From contig JABJDN010000132.1 in assembly GCA_018665385.1 (NCBI GenBank), positions 1-24,632 of the forward strand: a stretch of 24,632 nt of DNA. Direction: 5' to 3'. This document shows positions 6,357 through 15,062 of this stretch, piece after piece. The notes below the pieces were generated by a model, which ran no database searches, was not told where the DNA came from, and worked only from the letters and a program-made list of their open reading frames with translations. Each line of letters begins with the position of its first letter. Position 1 is the first letter of the stretch. Both the position numbers and the translations under genes were made by a program. This DNA is from Phycisphaerae bacterium (GTDB lineage: Bacteria > Planctomycetota > Phycisphaerae > Phycisphaerales > SM1A02).

Positions 6357-8009
6357 ATGGCTTTACGAATGGTATCGACAAGAGTGTTAAGGGTTGCATG
6401 CGGTGGGCTATTGGCAACTGTCCTTATAGGTTGCAATTCGAATGCTTGGATGGGCGACCCAACTGCTGGAGGATACTACAAGCCAACCCCAACCTCCATA
6501 CCGATTTTGGACAGAATAGACATCATTGAACAGGACGTTGAGCTGCCACAACTTACAAAAGTTACATCAGCAGATTTAACACCTTCAGATCTTGAATACA
6601 GAATCGCACCGGGTGACATTCTAGACATTGAAATATATGGTCTGTATGCACAAAGTCAGCGCCATCCAGTGCAACGGAGAGTCGACCAGGGAGGTTACTT
6701 TCGAGTCCCAGAAGTTGGCGATGTACTAGTTGCGGGCTTGACACCACAAGGCGCACAAGAAGTTATTTCAAAAGAACTGGCATCTACAGTCATGACCCAC
6801 CCGAGCGTTCAAGTGAGTATGCTCGACCAAACTGGTTTTACATACACTGTGTATGGCGGTCTTGCTCGTTGGGGCGTGTTTAAATTGAGTGACCCAGACT
6901 TACGCCTTATTGATGTTCTTGCGTTAGCTGGCGGGGTTCCACAATCTATTAAGAAGATTTATGTTATTAGGCAACTTCCAGTTAGCGATACAATGTTGCC
7001 TACATGGGATCGCGAAAAGGCGAATTCATCTTCAAGACAGCCTCAGAAACAAAATTCGGCGGACCAAGGTCCAGACGCTCAAACCACAACTACTACTCCA
7101 AGTATTGAAGAACTTATTCAACAGTTGGATGGGGGCATGACTAACCCGCAAGCCCCAAACGCTGAAAAACCCTCAGTAGAAACATCGGAACCAAATGGGA
7201 ACACCCATATAGATTCGCTGATTGATCAACTTGATATTGGCGTCAATGTAGATGCGGGAAGCACCCCCAAGGTATCCCCTGGTGTGATTCAAACTGTAGC
7301 GCAACCGCTTGTAGACGTTGATGATTTGATTTCTCAACGGAACTTGCATCAACCAATCGATGTTGATGAGCTTACAAATGCAAGTGCGAAGAATGGTTCG
7401 ACGACTGACGCCGCGTATATCTACGTTCCTGAAAGCGATACATGGATTGCGGTAAGTACTGACCCTACGAAACGGTCAGAAGTGCCAACTGGATCAGGCA
7501 ATACAGCACAACCCAAAGCACCCACTGTTCTTGAGCGAATTATCGAAATACCTTGGACACAACTACGAGAAGGTGACAGTTCGTACAACATTGTTATTCG
7601 TCCAGACGATCGTATCTATATCAAAGCTCCGCCACTAGGAAACATGTATGTACGAGGGGAAGTGGCAAGACCAGGTGTGTATACATATCCTAATACTGGC
7701 CACAAAATAACATTAACACAATTCATCATTTCCGCTGGTGATCTTGGGCCAATTGCTGTCCCAGAGAAAGTAAGTTTGACCAGAAGAATTGGTGATAATG
7801 TGCAAGCGACAGTTACACTCAATTACGCGGCAATTTTGCAACAAACAGAGCCGGATATTTTCATAAAGCCAAACGATATTATTAGCATTGGAACTTCTTG
7901 GGGAGCGACTCCGATGGCAATTATCCGAAATGGTTTCAGGGCCACCTATGGCTTTGGCTTCTTACTTGACAGGAACTTCGGGAACGATGTATTTGGGCGA
8001 CCTCCGTAA
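6357..8009 (+). CDS. Polysaccharide export outer-membrane lipoprotein (Wza-like)
   Basis: A 550-residue protein that should form the outer-membrane export channel for exopolysaccharide. It has a lipoprotein signal with lipobox L23-I-G-C26. The polysaccharide export domain begins near residue 80 (LEYRIAPGDILDIEIYG) and is followed by a first SLBB-like domain (about 163-206, VYGGLARWGVFKLSDP). A second SLBB-like domain lies at about 428-480 (VRGEVARPGVYTYPNT), and a short C-terminal tail follows. Between the SLBB domains (about 212-390) is a large Ser/Thr/Gln/Pro-rich insertion not usual in Wza, with repeated motifs near 249-260, 284-295 and 320-340. The protein is therefore longer than E. coli Wza (about 380 residues). 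First gene of the operon; 138 bases separate it from the exosortase gene, and they hold no supported gene. Confidence 0.9.
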   Translation: MALRMVSTRVLRVACGGLLATVLIGCNSNAWMGDPTAGGYYKPTPTSIPILDRIDIIEQDVELPQLTKVTSADLTPSDLEYRIAPGDILDIEIYGLYAQSQRHPVQRRVDQGGYFRVPEVGDVLVAGLTPQGAQEVISKELASTVMTHPSVQVSMLDQTGFTYTVYGGLARWGVFKLSDPDLRLIDVLALAGGVPQSIKKIYVIRQLPVSDTMLPTWDREKANSSSRQPQKQNSADQGPDAQTTTTTPSIEELIQQLDGGMTNPQAPNAEKPSVETSEPNGNTHIDSLIDQLDIGVNVDAGSTPKVSPGVIQTVAQPLVDVDDLISQRNLHQPIDVDELTNASAKNGSTTDAAYIYVPESDTWIAVSTDPTKRSEVPTGSGNTAQPKAPTVLERIIEIPWTQLREGDSSYNIVIRPDDRIYIKAPPLGNMYVRGEVARPGVYTYPNTGHKITLTQFIISAGDLGPIAVPEKVSLTRRIGDNVQATVTLNYAAILQQTEPDIFIKPNDIISIGTSWGATPMAIIRNGFRATYGFGFLLDRNFGNDVFGRPP

Positions 8010-8147
8010 TGAGCGATCGTTTTTTGTAGGAAATACACCGGATTCGAACTCTCTAGGAGTCTCCTGCGTACTTGAAGTGCCAGATTGTAGAGATTGCGAA
8101 GTATTTCCTCTTGAGAGACCCCAAATCATGACCGATTATCAACCATC

Positions 8148-9905
8148 ATGAGTGTTGCGAAAACAGACAATAATAAGGTCCACGAAGCATCCCCACAACA
8201 GGTATTGTTGTGGTCGGTGGGACTTTTACTTGCTTTCGGGTGGATTTTCTGGGATTTCATGCAACGCCAATTCTGGTTTGCTATCAAGCAACAGGCAGAC
8301 TGGGGGCATACTCTTGTTATTCCATTCATTGCGGGGTATTTCGTCTGGTTATGCAGAAGCAAGTTACTAGCAGAGCCATTTTCGCGAGCGTGGAGCGGGA
8401 TGGTACTCGTTTTATTAGGGTTAGCGTTCTATGTCTTTTGTGCATTAAGCGATTCATTTCACCACCATAACTTGATGGGTCTAGGCGTTGCTAGCACGTT
8501 GATTGGCATTGCGTTGCTTATTTTTGGTTGGCGAGCGATGCGGTACTTGTGGTTTCCACTGTTGTACCTTTTTGTATTTGGGCAAACAATCTCTGATAGA
8601 TTTATGGAAGTTGCTACATTCAAACTACAGGATATAGCATCGTACGGCTCTTACATCGGATTCTCTATACTAGGTTTTGATGTAGTGAGAGAAGGTAACA
8701 CGCTCGAGATTTTTTACAAAAATGAGAGCTACCCCCTCAACATTGCAGAGGCTTGCTCTGGGATGAGGATGTTGATGGCATTCTTTGCTTTGGGTGTGGC
8801 AATGGCATACACCGGGCTTACACACATTTGGCAACAGATTGTACTCGTGCTTTTTGCTTTGCCTACAGCTATATTCGTCAATATTCTGAGGGTAATGACC
8901 CTTGGTCTTTTAAGCATTATTGATAGCGGATTCGCGGCAGGCGATTTTCATACCTTCGTTGGTACGCTTTGGCTGATACCTGCTTTCTTGATATACCTTG
9001 GAATCGTTTGGGTGTTGAAGAATCTTTTAATTAACGATGAGCCCGAAGAGGTACTCGAAGAAGCGCCATCAAAATTTATGTTTATTGGAAGGCCAAACAC
9101 TGGTTTTTTGATTGCAGTAGTGCTCTTAGCCATTACTGCAACTGCATTCCAGTTTGGAATGCATGCACTCAATGTGACACTTAGAAAAGAAGCCGTGTAT
9201 CCACGAAGAAGTTTGTCAGTATTACCTACACAACTCGGTGAGTGGAAAATGCATGGGGAAGATCATCGCATGGACGCTGCTGGTGTTGAAGCGCTTGGAA
9301 CAGAGTTATATTTGAGTAGGGCATACATTAATACTCAACAGGCATCTCCACTTCTGCAGTTACATATTACCTATTACACAGGTCAAGTAGATGCAGTTCC
9401 CCATGTGCCCGACAGATGCATGGTAGCAAACGGCTTTGTGCCACTTACTCCCGACCCACTCACTTTCCCTTTGAATCTGGATACTGTCAGATGGGAAGAT
9501 GATCTAGTAGGCACACTTGACGGTGTTCCCTATAGAGTAATCTCTGAATGGAACACACTTACAAAACAAGATGACCTTATTCGGTTACCGTTTGGCGACT
9601 TTGAATTACGTACCACAGAGTTTAGCCATCCTCAACTTGGCAACGACCATGTATTTGCAGGGTACTTTTTTATTGCGAATGGCAAGACCACTCCATATCC
9701 AGACAAAATCAGATTTCTCTCATTCGACCGTTCATCAAAGCATGCCTACTATTGTAAAATCCAATTTACGATACATGGAAGCAAAGACTTCTCGACAGAA
9801 CAATTCGTAGATACAGTTTCCAATTTTACCTCCCAAATGCTACCACATATCATGGAATGTCTTCCAGATTGGTATGAAGTTACAAGCGACGGCACACAGA
9901 ATTAA
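8148..9905 (+). CDS. Exosortase fused to an EpsI-like domain
   Basis: A 585-residue fusion. The N-terminal part (about 20-295) is a polytopic exosortase with the catalytic residues C203 (EACSGMRML), R248 (NILRVM) and H268 (DFHTF). This membrane transpeptidase family is known or proposed to cleave C-terminal PEP-CTERM-type sorting signals. After a linker and one more membrane helix (about 318-342), the C-terminal part (about 350-575) is the periplasmic EpsI/DUF3485 domain, recognisable from LPTQLGEWKM, YYTGQVDAVPHVPDRCM (His419, Cys424) and a late GYFFIANGK segment. In many proteobacteria exosortase and EpsI are separate or fused in the same way. It sits inside an exopolysaccharide operon, the usual setting for exosortases. 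No sorting-signal substrate is visible in this window. Confidence 0.92.
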   Translation: MSVAKTDNNKVHEASPQQVLLWSVGLLLAFGWIFWDFMQRQFWFAIKQQADWGHTLVIPFIAGYFVWLCRSKLLAEPFSRAWSGMVLVLLGLAFYVFCALSDSFHHHNLMGLGVASTLIGIALLIFGWRAMRYLWFPLLYLFVFGQTISDRFMEVATFKLQDIASYGSYIGFSILGFDVVREGNTLEIFYKNESYPLNIAEACSGMRMLMAFFALGVAMAYTGLTHIWQQIVLVLFALPTAIFVNILRVMTLGLLSIIDSGFAAGDFHTFVGTLWLIPAFLIYLGIVWVLKNLLINDEPEEVLEEAPSKFMFIGRPNTGFLIAVVLLAITATAFQFGMHALNVTLRKEAVYPRRSLSVLPTQLGEWKMHGEDHRMDAAGVEALGTELYLSRAYINTQQASPLLQLHITYYTGQVDAVPHVPDRCMVANGFVPLTPDPLTFPLNLDTVRWEDDLVGTLDGVPYRVISEWNTLTKQDDLIRLPFGDFELRTTEFSHPQLGNDHVFAGYFFIANGKTTPYPDKIRFLSFDRSSKHAYYCKIQFTIHGSKDFSTEQFVDTVSNFTSQMLPHIMECLPDWYEVTSDGTQN

Positions 9906-9933
9906 CTCAATTCATTCAGGATTTACAAAAGCG

Positions 9934-12900
9934 ATGGCAAAGAAAAAAAAAGCAAATTCGAAACAGCGCAGACCTCAGCGAAAGCGACAGAATAAAGCAA
10001 ATACTAAACTTATTAAAGTAATTGCCTTTGCCTTAGCATTCTTACTTTTGGCTGGTGGCGGTGCCTGGTTCTATGTTGAAATGAGGGGTGCAACTTCGAA
10101 CATAAGTACGGGCGATGCTCAATTCGCAGAAGGCGAATATAAACAAGCGTGGAAAAGTTATGGACGCGCAGTACGTAAAGAGCCAAACAATCTTGAATAT
10201 ATTCGAAAGGTGAAAAATGCAGTTTCACATATTACGCCTCTGACACAAGCCGAAGCGAGGCAAATGTACGATGAATATGTTCGCACTTTAATCCACGAGG
10301 CTCGATATAACCCTTTAGATATCGATACCCATCTTGCTATTGCGAAAGAGATGTATACGACCGCTTACTTAACGGGGCAAGATTCCGAGTGGCTAAAATT
10401 ACGCTCTGTTGTAAAAACGGGCTTGGACCAAATATCACCTGCGGACCCTCGTAGTCAAGAGTTAAAATTGTATCGTGGTCTTGCTTCGTTGTGGATTGAT
10501 GATGGCTTAATGACGCAGACATACGACGTAGACGGTAACGTACGATTTCCTGGCGAAAGCGATTTTGAAGAAGTTCTGGAGAAAGATCCCGGGAACGCCC
10601 TTGCGTGGGCATCATTGGCACACGGCAGGATGGCGGTGTATTACCGTTTGAGTGACGAAGGCAAAACTAGCCAAGCCAAATCGAACAAATTATTCGCAGT
10701 TAGCACAATGGAGCAAGCCATCACGTTGGCAGGGGAAAGCTTTGATGTTTCCGCTGTCGTCCTTCGTGAATACTTGTTGCAACGCACTGTGTTGCTGAAG
10801 AAGCAACTTGGAAACGCTGAAGAAGTGAAACAGGGAGAAATTGACGAAATTACAAAAAAAATAGTCATTGCAAGGGAAAAAGTGATTGCTTCGTACGATG
10901 CTGACCTCGATTACGCTCGAGCGGGAGAGATTGCAGCACTCTTCATGGCGACCGATAATGATGGCGATTCATATGCAATGGATTTGTTGCAAGACACCGT
11001 TGCACTACACCCAAATGATTTTGGACGCATGTATATTCTCGCTGGATTGCTTGCTAAGGCAGGAGAAAATGATACTGCTCAAGCCCTGTTTTTGAAGATA
11101 TTAGAAACGCCAAGACAAGTAGTCGGCATACATGCAGTAGAGCTCTTCACAATTCAGCCGATGGTTGCGGCTGCTCTCGTCCGCCTGCACGTTCAACAGG
11201 CAATTTCTGCAGAAACTATAGAAGAAGAACTCGGCTACATCGAACAGGCGGAAGAGTATAGAGAAAAGTTATTCGCGCTAGTATCAGGTAACGAATTGAA
11301 TAGGTTCGTGCTGTACGCAGATGGAATAATTGCGTTCGCCAAAGAAGATTATCATGAATCGGCAGTAAAATTAGAAGAAGCAATTAGGCGAAACCCAGAG
11401 ATTCAGGCTGAGGTATATAGGCAAGTGGCGTTTGCCCTTTCGAAGACTGGCTCAAACGGATTAGCAGTCGTACGGCTAGCAACTGCAATGGAAATGGAGC
11501 CAGGTAATTTACAAAACTATATCGCAAAAGCTCGAATGGAAGTGGGCATGTCAAACGCGATTGATGCTTCGCAAACTTTGTCTGTACTTTCCGCAGAAGC
11601 GAGGAATCGCCCTGAAGTGAAAGAGCTTTTAGATATCATCGCACTGCAACTCGACGAATCTGGCAGTGAAATGTATTCAAATCCTGTGTTACAAAAAATT
11701 GCTGAGTCAGAAAAATTGAATCGCAAACATGAATACGAAGAATCTATCCAACTGTTAAGCACTGCAATTTCGCAGACGACCGAAGACGACTGGCGTTTGT
11801 TTGCTGCAATGTCAAACACTTGCGCTCTGAATGAAGATAACGAAGCTGCAATTGATTGGATTAGAAAAGCAATAGCTATTGCTCCAAATCCAGAAAGGTT
11901 AGCACCACAATTGCATGTGTTGCAATCAGGTAATGCTATAGATGCGCTCATTTCTTTGATTGAATCTAAGGATTGGGACGAAGTAACAAAAGCAGAAGAA
12001 CTTTCAGTTTCCTTGTATAAATTAGGAATGAGTTCACTTGGCGCTGCAGGCCGTTGGGAGCAAATTGGAGACGATATCGAAGCAGCAGGCGCTCGTGAAA
12101 TTGCTGAGAAGGCCATTGCAGAAAGTGTGCTTTACCAAGAGAGAGCCGAGTCTTTAGGTGCAGATTTAAGCCGAATAACGGCGCTTCGATTCAATCAACA
12201 TATTGCTGCAAATGATTTTGAAAAAGCACAAGAAGCACTCGACACACTCATTGCTACAGGGGCACGGCAAAATGAAATTGATAGTTCAAGAGTTTCGTTA
12301 TTACTCGCACAAGCGACTGAAGCAAAGGGCTATGGAAAACTAGATGTCCACAAAGCGCATTGTTCAACTGCGTTGTCGATTGCTGAACAGATGACAAAGG
12401 ACTCAACTATTTCAGATGCTGCTTGGCGAACTTATGGGCGAGTACTTATTGAGATGGGTGAACTTAAAAGCGCACTTGGAGCATACGCAGAAGCGTATCG
12501 AATTGCACCGGGCGATAAAGAAAACATCCGCAGATATGTAGGAGCATTATTTACGCAGAATGATGATCACCAGCGGTTACTACGTGTACTGCGAATTGCA
12601 ACAAACCAATATCCTTCAGATAAGCAATTTACCTCTGCCTGGCTGGAGTCTGAGAGACTCTACGGGCAGGTTTGGAAAGTCATTGTTCATATGATGAATG
12701 AATATGCGTTGAGCCCACAAAACAGGGGTAACGCGCTGGAATTAGCACACACATTAGCAACGTTAGAACCTACGCGAGAGTTACTTCGTTCGTTAGACGG
12801 AAAAGAACAATATTCTGCTCGCGTGTGGGAGCAAATGAGACCTGGAATGCAAGAGTCAGCACTACGTGAGGCCCGGAAAAATTGGGATGTGCTCATCGCT

Positions 12901-15054
12901 GAGCTCTTGGAAAGTGCAAATTCTATTGTAGATGGAAACATTCCGATGGCTACTTTGCACGCTGGTGTGTATCGAGATTTAGGTAAATTAGAACAAGCAT
13001 CTGAAGTTTGGGATGCGTTTATTGCGAGTTACACAAATTCTGATAAATACACAGATGCAGTTATTGCAGCCGCAGATTTCTTGTATAAAGCTGGCCGAAC
13101 AGAGCAGGCAATAAAATTGTTAAATGAAGCAAAGGCGAGGCAGGGCAACAAGTTTGAAATAGACGCAGTGCTTGGTTCACTCTATTACGCAGGCGGTTTA
13201 TACGCTGAGGCAGCTGAGTACTTGAAAGCGCCTGCAGATGCAACAAGTGATCCCACACTTGTATCCCGTCGTATCGAAGCTTTGGCACTTGCGGGCAAAT
13301 TTGAGGAAGCAGAGAAAGCGGTAGAAGGGTTTGAAACACCTAATAGTGCGTATGTTAATTCTATGTTGCGCGCTCTCATACAACGAGTGAAAAGCGAGCA
13401 AGCCTTAGCGCAGGGTGATATTGTCGCCGGAAAGCTTGCACTGAAAAAATATAGAGATGCTTTGCACTCTGCACTTAGATCAAGTTCTCAAAACAAAACT
13501 CCGTATGTTAAATTATGCCAGAGTTTGCTAAATGAGTATCAGTTAACGCAAGAAAAATCGCTACTTGAGGAAGCGCTCCAAATTATGGAGGACGCCACTG
13601 GTTCTGGCGAGCAAACAGAACAATTTGTAATTATAAAAGCGGATGTACTGCAAGCAAGTGGGCAACTAAACAATGCAGTTGATCGACTTATGCGCTTCTT
13701 ATCTGACAACCCAAATTCCGACTACGTACGCCAACGGCTTATTGAAGCGCATCTAGATTCAGAAAATGTTGATAGAGCTTTACTCGTAGCGAAAGAGGGC
13801 GTTGCGCTTAATCCATCAAGTGCCGACTGGTATCGCAGGTTGGCAGAGTTACATTTACGTGCGAACGATGACAAGGGTGAAGCTATCAAAGCGTTCCTTG
13901 AAGCAGTGCAACGTGAACCTACAGTACAGTTGTTGCTACGCATTGAGGAAGAGACACGGACAAACCAAGAACTTCCCAATCAAGAACTAATAGATTCCGC
14001 CAGAAGTTCCCTCGCCAAGCTCCATCCAATTGCCGGAGCAATTGAAGCGAAAGCGCTTATGAACTTAGGGCGTAAACGCGAAGCTTTGATAGCAATGGAC
14101 CGAACTTGGAGTATCTTAAACAGTGCGATTGAAAATGGTTGGATTTCCCCGCAATCTACATGGAATTGGTTTTTAGATGTACATGAAATTTTTGAAGATG
14201 CTCCAGGCGATGGGGAAGCGTTTGTGCGAGCACTCATAGGCAACGAATTGACGCAAGATCAACTTGCGGGATTGGCGGGCTATTATCATGCTTTTGGCGA
14301 TGATTATATTGAAAGATCATTGCAGTTGATAGATGAAGGCCTCGCACTCTCAGATTCATCAAAAGAGTCAAGAGTTCAGTTGCTTATGATGCGAGGAGGA
14401 TTCTTAGTCGAGTTGCAGCGGTACGATGAGGGCGCTGAAGCCTTTAGACTTCTTTCTCAGGAATCGAATTCGCCACTTGTTCAAAATAACTTGGCATACG
14501 TCGTAGGCGTGTACCAAGATAAACCTGAGAAAGGACTTGAAATAGCAAAAGCGGCAGCGAAACTCGCGCCTAGAGCAGTTTCAATTATTGACACAGTAGC
14601 AACGTTATACGATAGGCTTGGCGAGTATCAAAAAGCTGCCGAAACCTTAGATTACTTGTTACAGATTAGTCCCTCCAATTCGGCAGCGATGGCAAAACTT
14701 GCAATTTTATATTCGGATCATTTAGATTCTCCCGAGAGAGGCGTAGTCTATGCTTTGCGAGGTAAGAGCCAAAGCCCTCATTCAGCAGAAGTACTAGACG
14801 CACTCGGATGGTCATATTATCGGATGGGAAAATCGCAGGAAGCAAAAGAAAGCATTCTTCGATCAGTGAGACAAAAAGACACAATGTTAGCCTATCTCCA
14901 TTTAGCACAGATAGTTACGGACGAATTAAAATTCGAAGAAGCACTTGGGCATGTACGAATGGCACAAGAACTTGCAGAAGATGCTCATTCAATACGTAGA
15001 ACTAAGGCCCTAAAGGACGATATTCGCAAGAAGAAAGACTTAGATAACGAGTAA
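9934..15054 (+). CDS. Giant membrane-anchored TPR-repeat protein of the exosortase/EPS locus
   Basis: About 1706 residues from the ATG at 9934, 28 bases after the exosortase stop. A longer start at 9874 would overlap that gene by 32 bases. A very basic N-terminus (MAKKKKANSKQRRP) is followed by one hydrophobic helix (about residues 27-48), indicating a protein anchored in the inner membrane with the long rest in the periplasm. Nearly the whole remainder is helical with many tetratricopeptide-type repeats, clear examples being GEYKQAWKSYGRAVRKEPNN near residue 65 and several in the last 250 residues (LGWSYYRMGKSQEAKESI). TPR proteins of the PrsT kind occur with exosortases but are usually about half this length. 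A scaffolding role for polymer or protein export machinery is inferred; no enzymatic domain is seen. Confidence 0.85.
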   Translation: MAKKKKANSKQRRPQRKRQNKANTKLIKVIAFALAFLLLAGGGAWFYVEMRGATSNISTGDAQFAEGEYKQAWKSYGRAVRKEPNNLEYIRKVKNAVSHITPLTQAEARQMYDEYVRTLIHEARYNPLDIDTHLAIAKEMYTTAYLTGQDSEWLKLRSVVKTGLDQISPADPRSQELKLYRGLASLWIDDGLMTQTYDVDGNVRFPGESDFEEVLEKDPGNALAWASLAHGRMAVYYRLSDEGKTSQAKSNKLFAVSTMEQAITLAGESFDVSAVVLREYLLQRTVLLKKQLGNAEEVKQGEIDEITKKIVIAREKVIASYDADLDYARAGEIAALFMATDNDGDSYAMDLLQDTVALHPNDFGRMYILAGLLAKAGENDTAQALFLKILETPRQVVGIHAVELFTIQPMVAAALVRLHVQQAISAETIEEELGYIEQAEEYREKLFALVSGNELNRFVLYADGIIAFAKEDYHESAVKLEEAIRRNPEIQAEVYRQVAFALSKTGSNGLAVVRLATAMEMEPGNLQNYIAKARMEVGMSNAIDASQTLSVLSAEARNRPEVKELLDIIALQLDESGSEMYSNPVLQKIAESEKLNRKHEYEESIQLLSTAISQTTEDDWRLFAAMSNTCALNEDNEAAIDWIRKAIAIAPNPERLAPQLHVLQSGNAIDALISLIESKDWDEVTKAEELSVSLYKLGMSSLGAAGRWEQIGDDIEAAGAREIAEKAIAESVLYQERAESLGADLSRITALRFNQHIAANDFEKAQEALDTLIATGARQNEIDSSRVSLLLAQATEAKGYGKLDVHKAHCSTALSIAEQMTKDSTISDAAWRTYGRVLIEMGELKSALGAYAEAYRIAPGDKENIRRYVGALFTQNDDHQRLLRVLRIATNQYPSDKQFTSAWLESERLYGQVWKVIVHMMNEYALSPQNRGNALELAHTLATLEPTRELLRSLDGKEQYSARVWEQMRPGMQESALREARKNWDVLIAELLESANSIVDGNIPMATLHAGVYRDLGKLEQASEVWDAFIASYTNSDKYTDAVIAAADFLYKAGRTEQAIKLLNEAKARQGNKFEIDAVLGSLYYAGGLYAEAAEYLKAPADATSDPTLVSRRIEALALAGKFEEAEKAVEGFETPNSAYVNSMLRALIQRVKSEQALAQGDIVAGKLALKKYRDALHSALRSSSQNKTPYVKLCQSLLNEYQLTQEKSLLEEALQIMEDATGSGEQTEQFVIIKADVLQASGQLNNAVDRLMRFLSDNPNSDYVRQRLIEAHLDSENVDRALLVAKEGVALNPSSADWYRRLAELHLRANDDKGEAIKAFLEAVQREPTVQLLLRIEEETRTNQELPNQELIDSARSSLAKLHPIAGAIEAKALMNLGRKREALIAMDRTWSILNSAIENGWISPQSTWNWFLDVHEIFEDAPGDGEAFVRALIGNELTQDQLAGLAGYYHAFGDDYIERSLQLIDEGLALSDSSKESRVQLLMMRGGFLVELQRYDEGAEAFRLLSQESNSPLVQNNLAYVVGVYQDKPEKGLEIAKAAAKLAPRAVSIIDTVATLYDRLGEYQKAAETLDYLLQISPSNSAAMAKLAILYSDHLDSPERGVVYALRGKSQSPHSAEVLDALGWSYYRMGKSQEAKESILRSVRQKDTMLAYLHLAQIVTDELKFEEALGHVRMAQELAEDAHSIRRTKALKDDIRKKKDLDNE

Positions 15055-15062
15055 GAACACAA

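Noticed and set aside
7888..8151. 87-residue plus-strand frame running past the export lipoprotein and ending in ATGA with the exosortase start
   Set aside because: The first half overlaps the conserved end of the export gene in another frame; there is no start in the gap other than a 7-codon MTDYQPS frame, and no family resemblance.
11517..12116. 199-residue open frame on the minus strand inside the TPR gene
   Set aside because: Serine/alanine-rich composition and no family motif; it is the antisense shadow of a strongly supported TPR coding region.
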